A DNA stretch of 64,000 nucleotides from Alcanivoracaceae bacterium. GTDB taxonomy: Bacteria; Pseudomonadota; Gammaproteobacteria; Pseudomonadales; Alcanivoracaceae. The notes beneath the pieces were generated by a model. That model ran no database searches and had not been told where the DNA came from. It was given only the letters and a program-made list of their open reading frames with translations. Made by a program: the position numbers and the translations under genes. Of the stretch, positions 53,378 through 62,365 are shown piece after piece. Numbering within the stretch: position 1 is the first letter of the stretch; each line of letters begins with the position of its first letter. Location: the NCBI GenBank assembly GCA_029210325.1, contig JARGPU010000001.1:10126-74125 (forward strand), in the 5' to 3' direction.

Positions 53378-54085
53378 ATGGCCGCACTAAAGCTGATCAC
53401 ATTCGATCTGGACAACACTCTCTGGCCGGTGGATGAAGTCATCCGCCGGGCAGAGCTCCGTTGCGCAGAATGGATTGCCGAGAAACATCCTGATGCTGCC
53501 ACCTATATGGGGCGCGATACCATGCTGCGTATCCGTAATCAGCTACTGCGCGACAAACCGGGCTATGTCCACAACCTGACCGCGCTGCGCCGAGATGCAC
53601 TGGCGCTCGGCTTTCGCGAAGCGGGCTACTGCACCAACGAAGCCGCACTGCTGGCCAGCCAGGGTTTCCGTGTATTCCATGATGCCCGCAATGAAGTGGT
53701 GTTTTTCCCCGGAGCGCTTGAGACTCTGGAGCTACTGGCTGGCAGCTATCAACTGGGCGCGCTGACCAATGGCAACGCGGACCTGAAAAAGATCGGCATT
53801 CATGAATTGTTTGATTTTCACCACTCAGCGGAGTCCATCGGCCGGCGCAAACCGGAACCGGAGATATTTCAGGCAGCGCTGCAGTCCGCCGGCGTAAAGG
53901 CCGATCAGGCAGTGCATGTTGGCGACCATCCAGAAGAAGACATTCAAGGCGCCCGCCAGCAAGGCTTTCATGCCGTATGGGCGAATTTGCTCGACCAGTC
54001 CTGGCCGCAACACTTGGACAGCCACCCCCATCGCATCCACAATCTGCACGAACTGAGCGACCTTTTGGCAATGCTTGATGACTGA
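53378..54085 (+). CDS. HAD-superfamily hydrolase (YigB-like)
   Basis: A 235-aa phosphatase with HAD motifs: TFDLDNTLWPVDEVI near residue 8 (nucleophile and acid Asp), GALTNGNADLKKIG near residue 127 (motif II Thr), the Lys in SIGRRKPEPEIFQ near residue 150, and HVGDHPEEDIQGARQQG near residue 180 (motif IV). YigB-like enzymes act on FMN; that activity is inferred. The ribosome binding site is weak. Its end overlaps the next gene by eight bases. Confidence 0.9.
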   Translation: MAALKLITFDLDNTLWPVDEVIRRAELRCAEWIAEKHPDAATYMGRDTMLRIRNQLLRDKPGYVHNLTALRRDALALGFREAGYCTNEAALLASQGFRVFHDARNEVVFFPGALETLELLAGSYQLGALTNGNADLKKIGIHELFDFHHSAESIGRRKPEPEIFQAALQSAGVKADQAVHVGDHPEEDIQGARQQGFHAVWANLLDQSWPQHLDSHPHRIHNLHELSDLLAMLDD

Positions 54086-54410
54086 TCCGCGCGCACACGC
54101 CCTTTCCGCACTACTCGATGACATCGAAATAGAGCTACGCAATCTGGAGGTCTGGTCAGGCCAGCCTCCGCCGCCAGCGGCGTTCGCCAGCACTGTGCCC
54201 TTTTTTGCCGACCAGATGAATTTTGAAGAATGGCTGCAATGGGTATTGCTTCCCCGCTTTCGCGCCCTGATTGAAGGAGCGCTACCTCTGCCAGAGCGCT
54301 GTCAGGTTGCGCCGATGGCTGAGGAGTCGTTAAAGCATATCGAGCAGGATACCCAAGCCATTATTGATCTGTTACATCAGCTTGACGCGGTATTTACTGA
54401 CCCTCTTTGA
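54078..54410 (+). CDS. YqcC-family protein (DUF446)
   Basis: A 110-aa all-helical protein with conserved QMNFEEWLQWVLLPRFRALIE near residue 48 and a C-terminal helix, the pattern of YqcC. In enterics yqcC lies next to the truC pseudouridine synthase, but not here. The ATG at 54078 is preferred over TTG at 54075. It is translationally coupled to the HAD gene. Function unknown. Confidence 0.87.
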   Translation: MTDPRAHALSALLDDIEIELRNLEVWSGQPPPPAAFASTVPFFADQMNFEEWLQWVLLPRFRALIEGALPLPERCQVAPMAEESLKHIEQDTQAIIDLLHQLDAVFTDPL

Positions 54411-54471
54411 GTCCCTCGTCTGCAGGGCGTAGTATCAAAGGCTCCCCTTACGAATCAGACGGGAGCTCGCC

Positions 54472-57201
54472 ATGACCACGTTCGGCAATGATAGCCTCGG
54501 CACCGCCACCAAACTCGAACTTGATGGTCGCCAGTACCGCTACTTTTCTCTGCCCGCACTCGCCAATCAAGGCTGGGGCAATCTTGATCAACTCCCTTTC
54601 TCACTCAAGGTGCTGCTGGAGAACCTGCTGCGCTTTGAAGATGGTGTCAGTGTCAGCAAAGACGATATTCGCGCACTGGTTAAATGGACTGAAACCCGCA
54701 CCTCGGATCGGGAAATTGCCTTTCGCCCGGCGCGAGTGCTAATGCAGGACTTTACCGGCGTGCCCGGGGTAGTGGATCTGGCAGCCATGCGTGACGCTAT
54801 TGCTGCCGCTGGAGGCGATCCGCAACGCATTAATCCGCTGACACCGGTGGATCTTGTTATCGATCACTCGGTGATGGTTGACAACTTCGCCTCCGATAAA
54901 GCCTTTACCGATAACGTCCGTCTTGAGTACCAACGCAATGGCGAACGGTATGAATTCCTGCGCTGGGGCCAGAAGGCATTCAATAATTTCCGCGTAGTAC
55001 CACCAGGCACCGGCATCTGTCATCAGGTCAATCTGGAGTACCTGGCACGCGCTGTCTGGTCAGAAGAAAAATCCGGTGAACTATGGGCCTACCCGGACAC
55101 ACTGGTCGGTACAGACTCTCACACCACCATGATTAACGCGCTGGGCGTACTTGGCTGGGGTGTGGGGGGAATCGAAGCTGAAGCGGCCATGCTTGGCCAG
55201 CCCGTATCCATGCTGATTCCGGAAGTAATTGGTTTTCGTCTGGTGGGCAAACTGACAGACGGAATTACCGCCACCGACCTGGTGCTGACGATTACTGAAA
55301 TGCTGCGCAAGCGTGGCGTGGTCGGAAAGTTTGTTGAGTTCTGCGGCGACGGACTTAATCAACTGCCGCTGGCTGACCGCGCCACCATTGCCAATATGGC
55401 GCCGGAATATGGCGCCACTTGTGGCTTCTTCCCGATTGATGAGCGGACCCTTGAATACCTGACACTGTCGGGCCGCGATGGCCACAGCGTTGCGCTGGTG
55501 GAGCAGTACAGCAAAGCTCAAGGCTTGTGGCGCGAGCCTGGTATGGCAGAGCCCACATTTACCGACTTGCTAACACTCGACTTGAGCACCGTACAAGCCA
55601 GTCTGGCAGGCCCGAAGCGGCCCCAGGACCGGGTCGATCTGGACAAAGTAGCCGCCACCTTTACTCATCTGCAAAGTAAACAGATTCCGGTGCGCGACGA
55701 GGCAGCAATGCAAAGTGAGGGTGGCATCCAGCCGGAGATTGCTGGTACACCCGGCGTCGTTGCTGTTGAGATTGAAGGCCAACAGCATGACCTGAGCCAC
55801 GGTGATGTAGTCATTGCGGCAATCACATCCTGCACCAACACCTCTAACCCATCAGTAATGATGGCTGCCGGGCTGGTGGCAAAAAAAGCCAGAGAGCGCG
55901 GCCTGAGCCGAAAGCCGTGGGTGAAAACGTCTTTGGCGCCCGGCTCCAAGGTAGTGACTGACTATCTGGCCAAAGCCGGACTACAGGATGACCTTGATGC
56001 TCTCGGATTTCAGCTGGTCGGTTACGGCTGCACTACTTGCATCGGCAATTCCGGCCCCTTGCCGGAGGTGATCGAAAAAGCAGTTCATCAAGGTGATCTG
56101 ATGGTTGCCTCAGTGCTATCAGGCAATCGTAACTTTGAAGGACGGGTTCACCAGAGCGTCAAAACAAACTGGCTTGCCTCTCCGCCTCTGGTAGTGGCTT
56201 ACGCGCTGGCGGGCTCAGTAAAGATTGATCTAAGCAAAGACCCGCTAGGCCGTGATAGTCAGGGCGACCCGGTGTACTTGCGCGACATCTGGCCAAGCAA
56301 TGCGGAGATCCACAGCGCACTAGAAAATGTCAGCGGCGAAATGTTTCGCCACCAGTATGCCTCCGTATTCGACGGCGACGCTCACTGGCAAGCCATGCCA
56401 GCACCCACCGCCGATACCTATGAGTGGAAGCGTGACTCCACCTATATTCAGCACCCACCGTATTTCCATGGGCTGACAAAAACCCCAACACCGCTAGGCG
56501 CCATTAGTAACGCGCGCATCCTGGCATTGTTCGGCGACTCAATTACCACGGACCACATTTCCCCGGCTGGCAACATTCAGGCGGACAGTCCGGCCGGTCA
56601 CTATCTGCAAAGCCATGGTGTGCAACCAAAGGATTTTAATTCCTATGGCTCGCGGCGCGGCAACCACCAAGTCATGATGCGCGGCACCTTTGCCAATATC
56701 CGCATCAGAAACGAAATGGTGCCGGGCAGTGAGGGTGGCGTTACCAAACATATGCCGCAAGGGGAGGTACTGCCGATCTATGGCGCAGCAATGCGCTATC
56801 TGAACGATGGCGTGCCCACGGTGATATTTGCCGGCAAGGAATACGGTACCGGCTCATCACGGGACTGGGCAGCAAAGGGCACCAATCTGCTTGGCGTGCG
56901 GGCGGTGGTTGCGGAAAGTTTTGAGCGCATCCACAGGTCCAACCTGATCGGCATGGGAATTCTGCCACTGCAGTTCCCGCAAGGCGTTGACCGGCATTCC
57001 CTGAAACTGGATGGCAGCGAGGAGATCGATATTCCGGATCTGCTGGATGATCTGGTGCCACACGGCATTACCCGTGTAAGAGTCCGCAAAAATGGCAAGG
57101 AACAAACCTTTGCCGCGCTGGTACGGCTGGATACGGCTACGGAGGTGGAATACTACCGCCACGGCGGCATTTTGCATTATGTGTTACGACAGATGATGTA
57201 G
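54472..57201 (+). CDS. acnA: Aconitate hydratase A
   Basis: Isomerises citrate to isocitrate in the TCA and glyoxylate cycles; also an RNA-binding iron sensor when the cluster is lost. The 909-aa protein has the [4Fe-4S] ligands as Cys in [10 protein letters not shown] (near residue 454) and [14 protein letters not shown] (near residue 522). Substrate-site motifs include [20 protein letters not shown] near residue 213 and [20 protein letters not shown] near residue 785. The N-terminus has the AcnA form [21 protein letters not shown]. Confidence 0.98.
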   Translation: MTTFGNDSLGTATKLELDGRQYRYFSLPALANQGWGNLDQLPFSLKVLLENLLRFEDGVSVSKDDIRALVKWTETRTSDREIAFRPARVLMQDFTGVPGVVDLAAMRDAIAAAGGDPQRINPLTPVDLVIDHSVMVDNFASDKAFTDNVRLEYQRNGERYEFLRWGQKAFNNFRVVPPGTGICHQVNLEYLARAVWSEEKSGELWAYPDTLVGTDSHTTMINALGVLGWGVGGIEAEAAMLGQPVSMLIPEVIGFRLVGKLTDGITATDLVLTITEMLRKRGVVGKFVEFCGDGLNQLPLADRATIANMAPEYGATCGFFPIDERTLEYLTLSGRDGHSVALVEQYSKAQGLWREPGMAEPTFTDLLTLDLSTVQASLAGPKRPQDRVDLDKVAATFTHLQSKQIPVRDEAAMQSEGGIQPEIAGTPGVVAVEIEGQQHDLSHGDVVIAAITSCTNTSNPSVMMAAGLVAKKARERGLSRKPWVKTSLAPGSKVVTDYLAKAGLQDDLDALGFQLVGYGCTTCIGNSGPLPEVIEKAVHQGDLMVASVLSGNRNFEGRVHQSVKTNWLASPPLVVAYALAGSVKIDLSKDPLGRDSQGDPVYLRDIWPSNAEIHSALENVSGEMFRHQYASVFDGDAHWQAMPAPTADTYEWKRDSTYIQHPPYFHGLTKTPTPLGAISNARILALFGDSITTDHISPAGNIQADSPAGHYLQSHGVQPKDFNSYGSRRGNHQVMMRGTFANIRIRNEMVPGSEGGVTKHMPQGEVLPIYGAAMRYLNDGVPTVIFAGKEYGTGSSRDWAAKGTNLLGVRAVVAESFERIHRSNLIGMGILPLQFPQGVDRHSLKLDGSEEIDIPDLLDDLVPHGITRVRVRKNGKEQTFAALVRLDTATEVEYYRHGGILHYVLRQMM

Positions 57202-57207
57202 GCATGG

Positions 57208-57882
57208 CTACAAAGGCGGCAACAGCAACTCCAGCGTATTTCCCTTGCTGTAGCGCGCCTTCATGGCTGTCAGGTGCTCCAGCGCCTCTCCTCGCAAGTA
57301 GGGCGCCTCAAGGCAGACAATCTGATAGATACCCTGGCGTAGCAACGTCCTGTCCAACTCTTCGTCACGTCGCTGCGCCGGCACCATGCTGTGGACAAAA
57401 CCGGCCCAGGACGCCGCCATCACCCAGGTGTTCACCAGCAGCGCCTGCATTTCCTCGTCACCGACATCAATCAGCCCGGCGGCGCGTAACCCCTCATACA
57501 CCTGCAGGCCCTGCTCCAGGCTACGACGCACAAAGTCGCTGTAGCTGGAGCGCAAACGCTCATCCTGATTGAGCAGATGGGCCATATCACGATGCAGAAA
57601 GCGCGCCCCCCACATGCTCTGCAAAATCGACTCGAAGTAGCCCACCTTGTCCTGCCAGGTCAGTGGACGGCCGGGCGGCACTTGGAGAAATGCCTTTACC
57701 GTGTCCTGATAGCGCTCGAACAGGGCGAATACGATGTCGGCCTTATTGCGAAAGTGGTAGTAGAGATTACCCGGCGAGATACCCAGCGCCTCGGCAATGT
57801 GATTAGTGGTGACATTGCGTTCGCCGAGCCGATTAAAAAGCTCAAGACTGGTGGCAAGGATGCGCTCTTTGGTGCTGGTCAT
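57208..57882 (-). CDS. TetR-family transcriptional regulator
   Basis: A 224-aa repressor. The N-terminal HTH is LELFNRLGERNVTTNHIAEALGISPGNLYYHF (residues 13-45, with the recognition helix near GNLYYHF). The C-terminal half is a Trp-rich ligand-binding helical domain. It is divergent from the aldehyde dehydrogenase operon across 131 bp containing an 18-bp palindrome and a promoter, so it likely controls that operon. It ends only six bases from the convergent acnA. Confidence 0.93.
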   Translation of the reverse strand: MTSTKERILATSLELFNRLGERNVTTNHIAEALGISPGNLYYHFRNKADIVFALFERYQDTVKAFLQVPPGRPLTWQDKVGYFESILQSMWGARFLHRDMAHLLNQDERLRSSYSDFVRRSLEQGLQVYEGLRAAGLIDVGDEEMQALLVNTWVMAASWAGFVHSMVPAQRRDEELDRTLLRQGIYQIVCLEAPYLRGEALEHLTAMKARYSKGNTLELLLPPL

Positions 57883-57938
57883 ATCGGGCCAGAAGTCCTG
57901 TTAAAAAGGTGCTGATCCAGCCAGTTGGACGGCAGGGA

Positions 57939-57966
57939 TTGACAGTTAGAGTAATTGCTCTAAAAA
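57939..57966 (+). promoter_or_regulatory. Promoter with operator palindrome for the aldehyde dehydrogenase operon
   Basis: TTGACA at 57939-57944, a 16-base spacer, then TAAAAA at 57961. In the spacer lies TTAGAG(T)AATT(G)CTCTAA, a 12-base inverted repeat with perfect six-base arms at 57946-57951 and 57958-57963. This is the size and placement of a TetR-type operator blocking the -35 to -10 region. Confidence 0.6.
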
Positions 57967-58013
57967 TCACTAGTCAAGTTTCCAGTTACTTATTGCAGCT
58001 TCAGGAGATTCCC

Positions 58014-59456
58014 ATGGTTGCCGATGTTCAGGCCCTGCATAACCAGAACGAAGAAATCCAGCGAATGGAGCAGGTTTTTCAGGCACAGAAAGAGGCCTTT
58101 GCCCGCCATCCCTACCCGGGCGCTGAAGAGCGCATTGACCACCTGAACAGACTGCGCCCCCTACTGCTTAAATATCAGGACGAGATTTGTGAGGCCCTGA
58201 ATAGCGACTTCGGCTGCCGCTCGGCAGACGAAACCCGGCTCGCAGAGATCCTCACCAGCCTTGAGGGCATCGGCTACTACGCCAAGAATCTGCGCAAGTG
58301 GATGAAGCCACAAAAGCGCAAAGTTGGCGCCGCCCAGTGGCCCGGATCAGCCATGGTGACCTACCAGCCGGTGGGTGTGGTCGGCATCATCTCTCCCTGG
58401 AACTATCCTTTCTATCTCGCCCTTGGCCCTATGATCGGCGCATTGGCCGCCGGCAACCGGGTGATGATTAAAATGAGCGAATCCACTCCGGCAAGCGGCG
58501 CGCTGCTGCAGAAGATTCTTGCCGAAGTCTACGAACAGGATCATGTGGCCGTGTTCAACGGCGAAGTGGATGTCGGCGCGGCGTTTTCAAAGTTGCCGTT
58601 TGATCACCTGCTGTTTACTGGAGCCACCTCTATCGGTCGCCATGTGATGCGTGCTGCGGCCGAGAACCTGACGCCCGTCACTCTTGAGCTGGGCGGCAAA
58701 AGCCCCTGCATCATCAGCGATGATTTCCCGATTCCGGACGCAGTGGAGCGGATTGCTTTTGGCAAGTGCTTCAACGCCGGCCAAACCTGCGTCTCCCCCG
58801 ATTACGTCATGCTACCGAAGGGCAAGACCGACGAGTTCGTTAAAGCCTTTAACGATCAGGTCAGCGGCATGTATCCGACCATGCTGAACAATCCGGACCT
58901 GACCTCTGTGGTTAACGAGCGACAGCACAAACGCTTGCTTGGCTATATTGAAGATGCCCGCGCGAAGGGCGCCACTGTTATTCAGATCAATCCAGCCAAC
59001 GAAGACTTCAGCCAGTCGCGCAAGATTCCATTTACCTTGCTGTTAAATGTGACGGCGCAGATGAAGATCGCTGACGATGAAATCTTCGGCCCGCTGATGA
59101 TCATCCATGAGTACGACTCTGTGCAGCAGGCAATCGATTTCATTAACGCTGGCCCGCGCCCTCTGGCCCTGTATTACTTTGACTGGAACAGTGAGCGTGC
59201 CAGCTATGTGCTGAATAACACCCACTCCGGTTGTGCTGCATTGAATGACACCATGACTCAGGTGGGCGTTGATGACATTCCATTTGGTGGTGTCGGTCCA
59301 TCCGGCATGGGTCACTATCACGGCTATGAAGGCTTCCTGACCTTCTCCAACGCCAAGGGCGTTTTCCGCCGCGGTCGCATTAACCCAACCAAGAATGTGC
59401 TACCGCCCTTCGGTCGCGGCATGCACAAGTTTATTTACAAATATCTGATGAAGTGA
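58014..59456 (+). CDS. Coniferyl aldehyde dehydrogenase-like NAD(P)-dependent aldehyde dehydrogenase
   Basis: A 480-aa ALDH superfamily enzyme that oxidises aldehydes to acids. The ATG at 58014 has GGAG seven bases upstream; the frame extends to 57909 through the promoter. Motifs: cofactor site ISPWNYPFYL near residue 124, VTLELGGKSPCIIS with the catalytic Glu near residue 222, FNAGQTCVSPDYV with the catalytic Cys near residue 260, and EIFGPLMII near residue 357. The sequence class (short N-terminus, NSDFGCRSADETRL start) resembles CalB and long-chain aldehyde dehydrogenases. It leads an operon with the Tat protein and GMC oxidoreductase. Confidence 0.92.
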   Translation: MVADVQALHNQNEEIQRMEQVFQAQKEAFARHPYPGAEERIDHLNRLRPLLLKYQDEICEALNSDFGCRSADETRLAEILTSLEGIGYYAKNLRKWMKPQKRKVGAAQWPGSAMVTYQPVGVVGIISPWNYPFYLALGPMIGALAAGNRVMIKMSESTPASGALLQKILAEVYEQDHVAVFNGEVDVGAAFSKLPFDHLLFTGATSIGRHVMRAAAENLTPVTLELGGKSPCIISDDFPIPDAVERIAFGKCFNAGQTCVSPDYVMLPKGKTDEFVKAFNDQVSGMYPTMLNNPDLTSVVNERQHKRLLGYIEDARAKGATVIQINPANEDFSQSRKIPFTLLLNVTAQMKIADDEIFGPLMIIHEYDSVQQAIDFINAGPRPLALYYFDWNSERASYVLNNTHSGCAALNDTMTQVGVDDIPFGGVGPSGMGHYHGYEGFLTFSNAKGVFRRGRINPTKNVLPPFGRGMHKFIYKYLMK

Positions 59457-59463
59457 GGCACAG

Positions 59464-60003
59464 ATGAACGACACTCTGGCCCTGAACCGGCGCGCATTCT
59501 TGCGCGCCGGCTTATTTGGTTCTGCCCTGCTGGCCGGAGGCGCCGGCGTTGCCTCACTGAGCGGATGCAGTACCGCCAAAGTCCCCGCTAACGGCTTCCT
59601 GCACTTGCGTCAGGCAGATATCGAACTACTTACCCCAATGGTCCCGGCACTGCTAGCTGGCGCCCTGCCAAATGGTGACGCCGATGTGCCCAGAGTGCTG
59701 CGGCGTCTGGATACCTTGCTCGACAGCCCGGCCCAGGGTGGCCGCGACGCGATTTTTCAGCTCTATGATGTACTGCAGCTGGGTGCCTTTCGCTGGTGGA
59801 CCATGGATGCCTGGTCGCACCCCGGCACATTGAGCACTGAGCAAATTGATCAGGGGCTGGCAAACTGGAGTCGCAAGCAAAACAGTTTTGCCCGGCTGGC
59901 ACTTAATGGCCTGTGCCAACCACTGACGCTAGCCTGGTACACCGACCCCGAGATTGCCAAAGGCACCGGTTATCCGGGCCCGCCAAGCAAGGTGATTGCA
60001 TGA
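59464..60003 (+). CDS. Tat-exported small protein paired with a GMC oxidoreductase
   Basis: The 179-aa product has a clear twin-arginine signal (LNRRAFLRAGLFGSALLAGG, residues 7-26) followed by a lipobox-like SLSGC at residue 35. The mature part is small, helical and Trp-rich (GAFRWWTMDAW, residues 101-111). It resembles the small subunits (gluconate 2-dehydrogenase subunit 3 type) that partner flavin dehydrogenases. Its stop overlaps the GMC gene start by four bases. It is probably a membrane-attached or periplasmic partner or chaperone for the oxidoreductase; a Tat signal on the small subunit could carry the large one. Confidence 0.8.
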   Translation: MNDTLALNRRAFLRAGLFGSALLAGGAGVASLSGCSTAKVPANGFLHLRQADIELLTPMVPALLAGALPNGDADVPRVLRRLDTLLDSPAQGGRDAIFQLYDVLQLGAFRWWTMDAWSHPGTLSTEQIDQGLANWSRKQNSFARLALNGLCQPLTLAWYTDPEIAKGTGYPGPPSKVIA

Positions 60004-61616
60004 ACGACTTATCCAAGCTCGAAGTACGAGGCATCCGCGACCCGTGGAAAGAGGGCCTGGCAGCAGGCTGGTCCGTTATTGATTCATCGCAGCTAAACGA
60101 AGACCAAACCATTGAAGCTGATGTGGTGATTATCGGCTCCGGCGCCGGCGGCGGTGTTAGCGCAGAAATCTTGAGTCAGTCTGGTCTTCGGGTGGTGATC
60201 ATTGAAGCCGCCAAGCTGAAAAGTACTGATCAGTTCAATATGGACGAGGGCGAAGCCTACCGCGATCTTTATCAGGAGGGCGCCGCCCGCGCAGCCAAAG
60301 ATGGCAGCATAGCCATTCTTCAGGGGCGCGCCGTTGGCGGCACCACGGTGGTTAACTGGACTTCCAGTTTTCGCACTCCGGAGCAAACCCTGTCCTATTG
60401 GCAAAATAATTTTGGTGTAACCGGCCTGTCTCGCAGCGAGCTTGATCCCTGGTTTGAGAAAATGGAAAAGCGCCTGCGGGTCAGCAAGTGGGCGATGCCT
60501 CCTAACGCTAACAATAACGCTTTGAAAAATGGCTGTGAGGCGCTCGGCTGGGGCTGGAGCGTGATCCCGCGCAATGTTGATGGCTGCTGGAACCTCGGTT
60601 ACTGCGGCACCGGCTGCCCGACAAACGCAAAGCAATCCATGCTGGTGACCACGCTACCATCTGCAATGGAGAGCGGGGCCACGCTAGTGCATAGCGCCGA
60701 GGCGCGCACTCTGGAGCATGACGGCACGCGCGTTACTGCGGTACTTTGCAATGCACTGGACGGACGGCGTCAGGCCACTGGCAAAACTGTACGAGTAGTT
60801 GCAAAGACTTTTGTAGCGGCCGGCGGCGGCATCAATACTCCCGCGCTACTAATGCGCGCCGGTGTACCTGATCCCCACGAACGGCTCGGCAAGCGCACCT
60901 TCCTGCATCCAACCACATTGGTACTAGGTGATTTTGAAGAGCGGGTAGACGGTTACTACGGTGCTCCCCAGTCCCTGTACTCCGATCAGTTCACTTGGCG
61001 AGATGGCGTTGATGGCGCCATCGGCTACAAAATGGAAGTCATGCCGACCCACCCCGGGCTGATGTCTTCACTGATTGGCGGCTACGGCAGTCTGGCCCGC
61101 ACTCAAGTTTCGCGTCTGCCCCATTATGCTGCCGCCATTGCCATGATGCGTGACGGCTTCCACGATGAAAGCGAGGGCGGTGCCGTGGAGCTAAGCAAGT
61201 ATGGCGATGCGGTGCTCGACTATGTCCTCAATGATTATGTTCTCGAAGGCCTGCGCCATAGCCATCTGAAGATGGCGGAAATGCTGTTTGCTGCGGGTGC
61301 GCAATCGGTTCGGGCCGGCCACGGTGATATGCCATTCATGGCTAGCTGGAAACAGGTCAAGGAGCTTATTCCAACGCTCAAATATGCTCCCGGAATGGCC
61401 GGCTGCGGCAGCGCCCATGTGATGGGCGGTTGTACCATGGGCGCCGATGAAACGCGCTGCCTGACCGACAGCGAGGGCCGCTATCACCATCTGGAAAACC
61501 TGTACGTATTCGATGGCTCGGTGCTACCCACCAGTCTGGGGGTCAACCCTCAGCTGACCATCTATGGCATGACCGCACGCAATGCCACCCGGCTGGCGAC
61601 CCGGTTGCAGGCCTGA
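60000..61616 (+). CDS. GMC-family FAD-dependent alcohol oxidoreductase (long-chain alcohol oxidase-like)
   Basis: A 538-aa flavoenzyme. The FAD motif VVIIGSGAGGGVSAEIL is near residue 41, and GRAVGGTTVVNWTSSFR near residue 107 is the GMC signature region. The C-terminal GMC motif includes MGGCTMGADETRCLTDSEGR near residue 473 and VFDGSVLPTSLGVNPQ near residue 501, with the catalytic His/Asn region. A CGTGCPTNAKQSML stretch near residue 200 is a Cys-containing motif like that of fatty-alcohol oxidase-type GMC enzymes. The enzyme has no own signal peptide. It likely oxidises a primary alcohol whose aldehyde is then taken by the co-transcribed dehydrogenase. Confidence 0.92.
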   Translation: MNDLSKLEVRGIRDPWKEGLAAGWSVIDSSQLNEDQTIEADVVIIGSGAGGGVSAEILSQSGLRVVIIEAAKLKSTDQFNMDEGEAYRDLYQEGAARAAKDGSIAILQGRAVGGTTVVNWTSSFRTPEQTLSYWQNNFGVTGLSRSELDPWFEKMEKRLRVSKWAMPPNANNNALKNGCEALGWGWSVIPRNVDGCWNLGYCGTGCPTNAKQSMLVTTLPSAMESGATLVHSAEARTLEHDGTRVTAVLCNALDGRRQATGKTVRVVAKTFVAAGGGINTPALLMRAGVPDPHERLGKRTFLHPTTLVLGDFEERVDGYYGAPQSLYSDQFTWRDGVDGAIGYKMEVMPTHPGLMSSLIGGYGSLARTQVSRLPHYAAAIAMMRDGFHDESEGGAVELSKYGDAVLDYVLNDYVLEGLRHSHLKMAEMLFAAGAQSVRAGHGDMPFMASWKQVKELIPTLKYAPGMAGCGSAHVMGGCTMGADETRCLTDSEGRYHHLENLYVFDGSVLPTSLGVNPQLTIYGMTARNATRLATRLQA

Positions 61617-61680
61617 CCATGCGGGGCGGCACCCTTCCGGTCGCCGCCCCGAGTCGCTATCCTTGCCGCTTCGCTGCTAA

Positions 61681-62187
<507 letters not shown>

Positions 62188-62365
62188 TCGCTCATAGCTG
62201 GCGGCTCTGGAACATTTACCCGGGCCGCCCACTCGCCCCTCCGTCTGATAGACCTTGGCGGCAAACATCCCCATTATTGGCCTTCTTACGATAACGATGC
62301 CTGGCCATGACGCCGGGCCGTACCGCCGTGGTGCGGATCACGGCACTGCAAGGAGAACTAGCATC

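Noticed and set aside
61622-61650. GGGGCGGC...GCCGCCCC hairpin after the GMC gene
   Set aside because: No T-run; may be only GC-rich chance or a weak attenuator.
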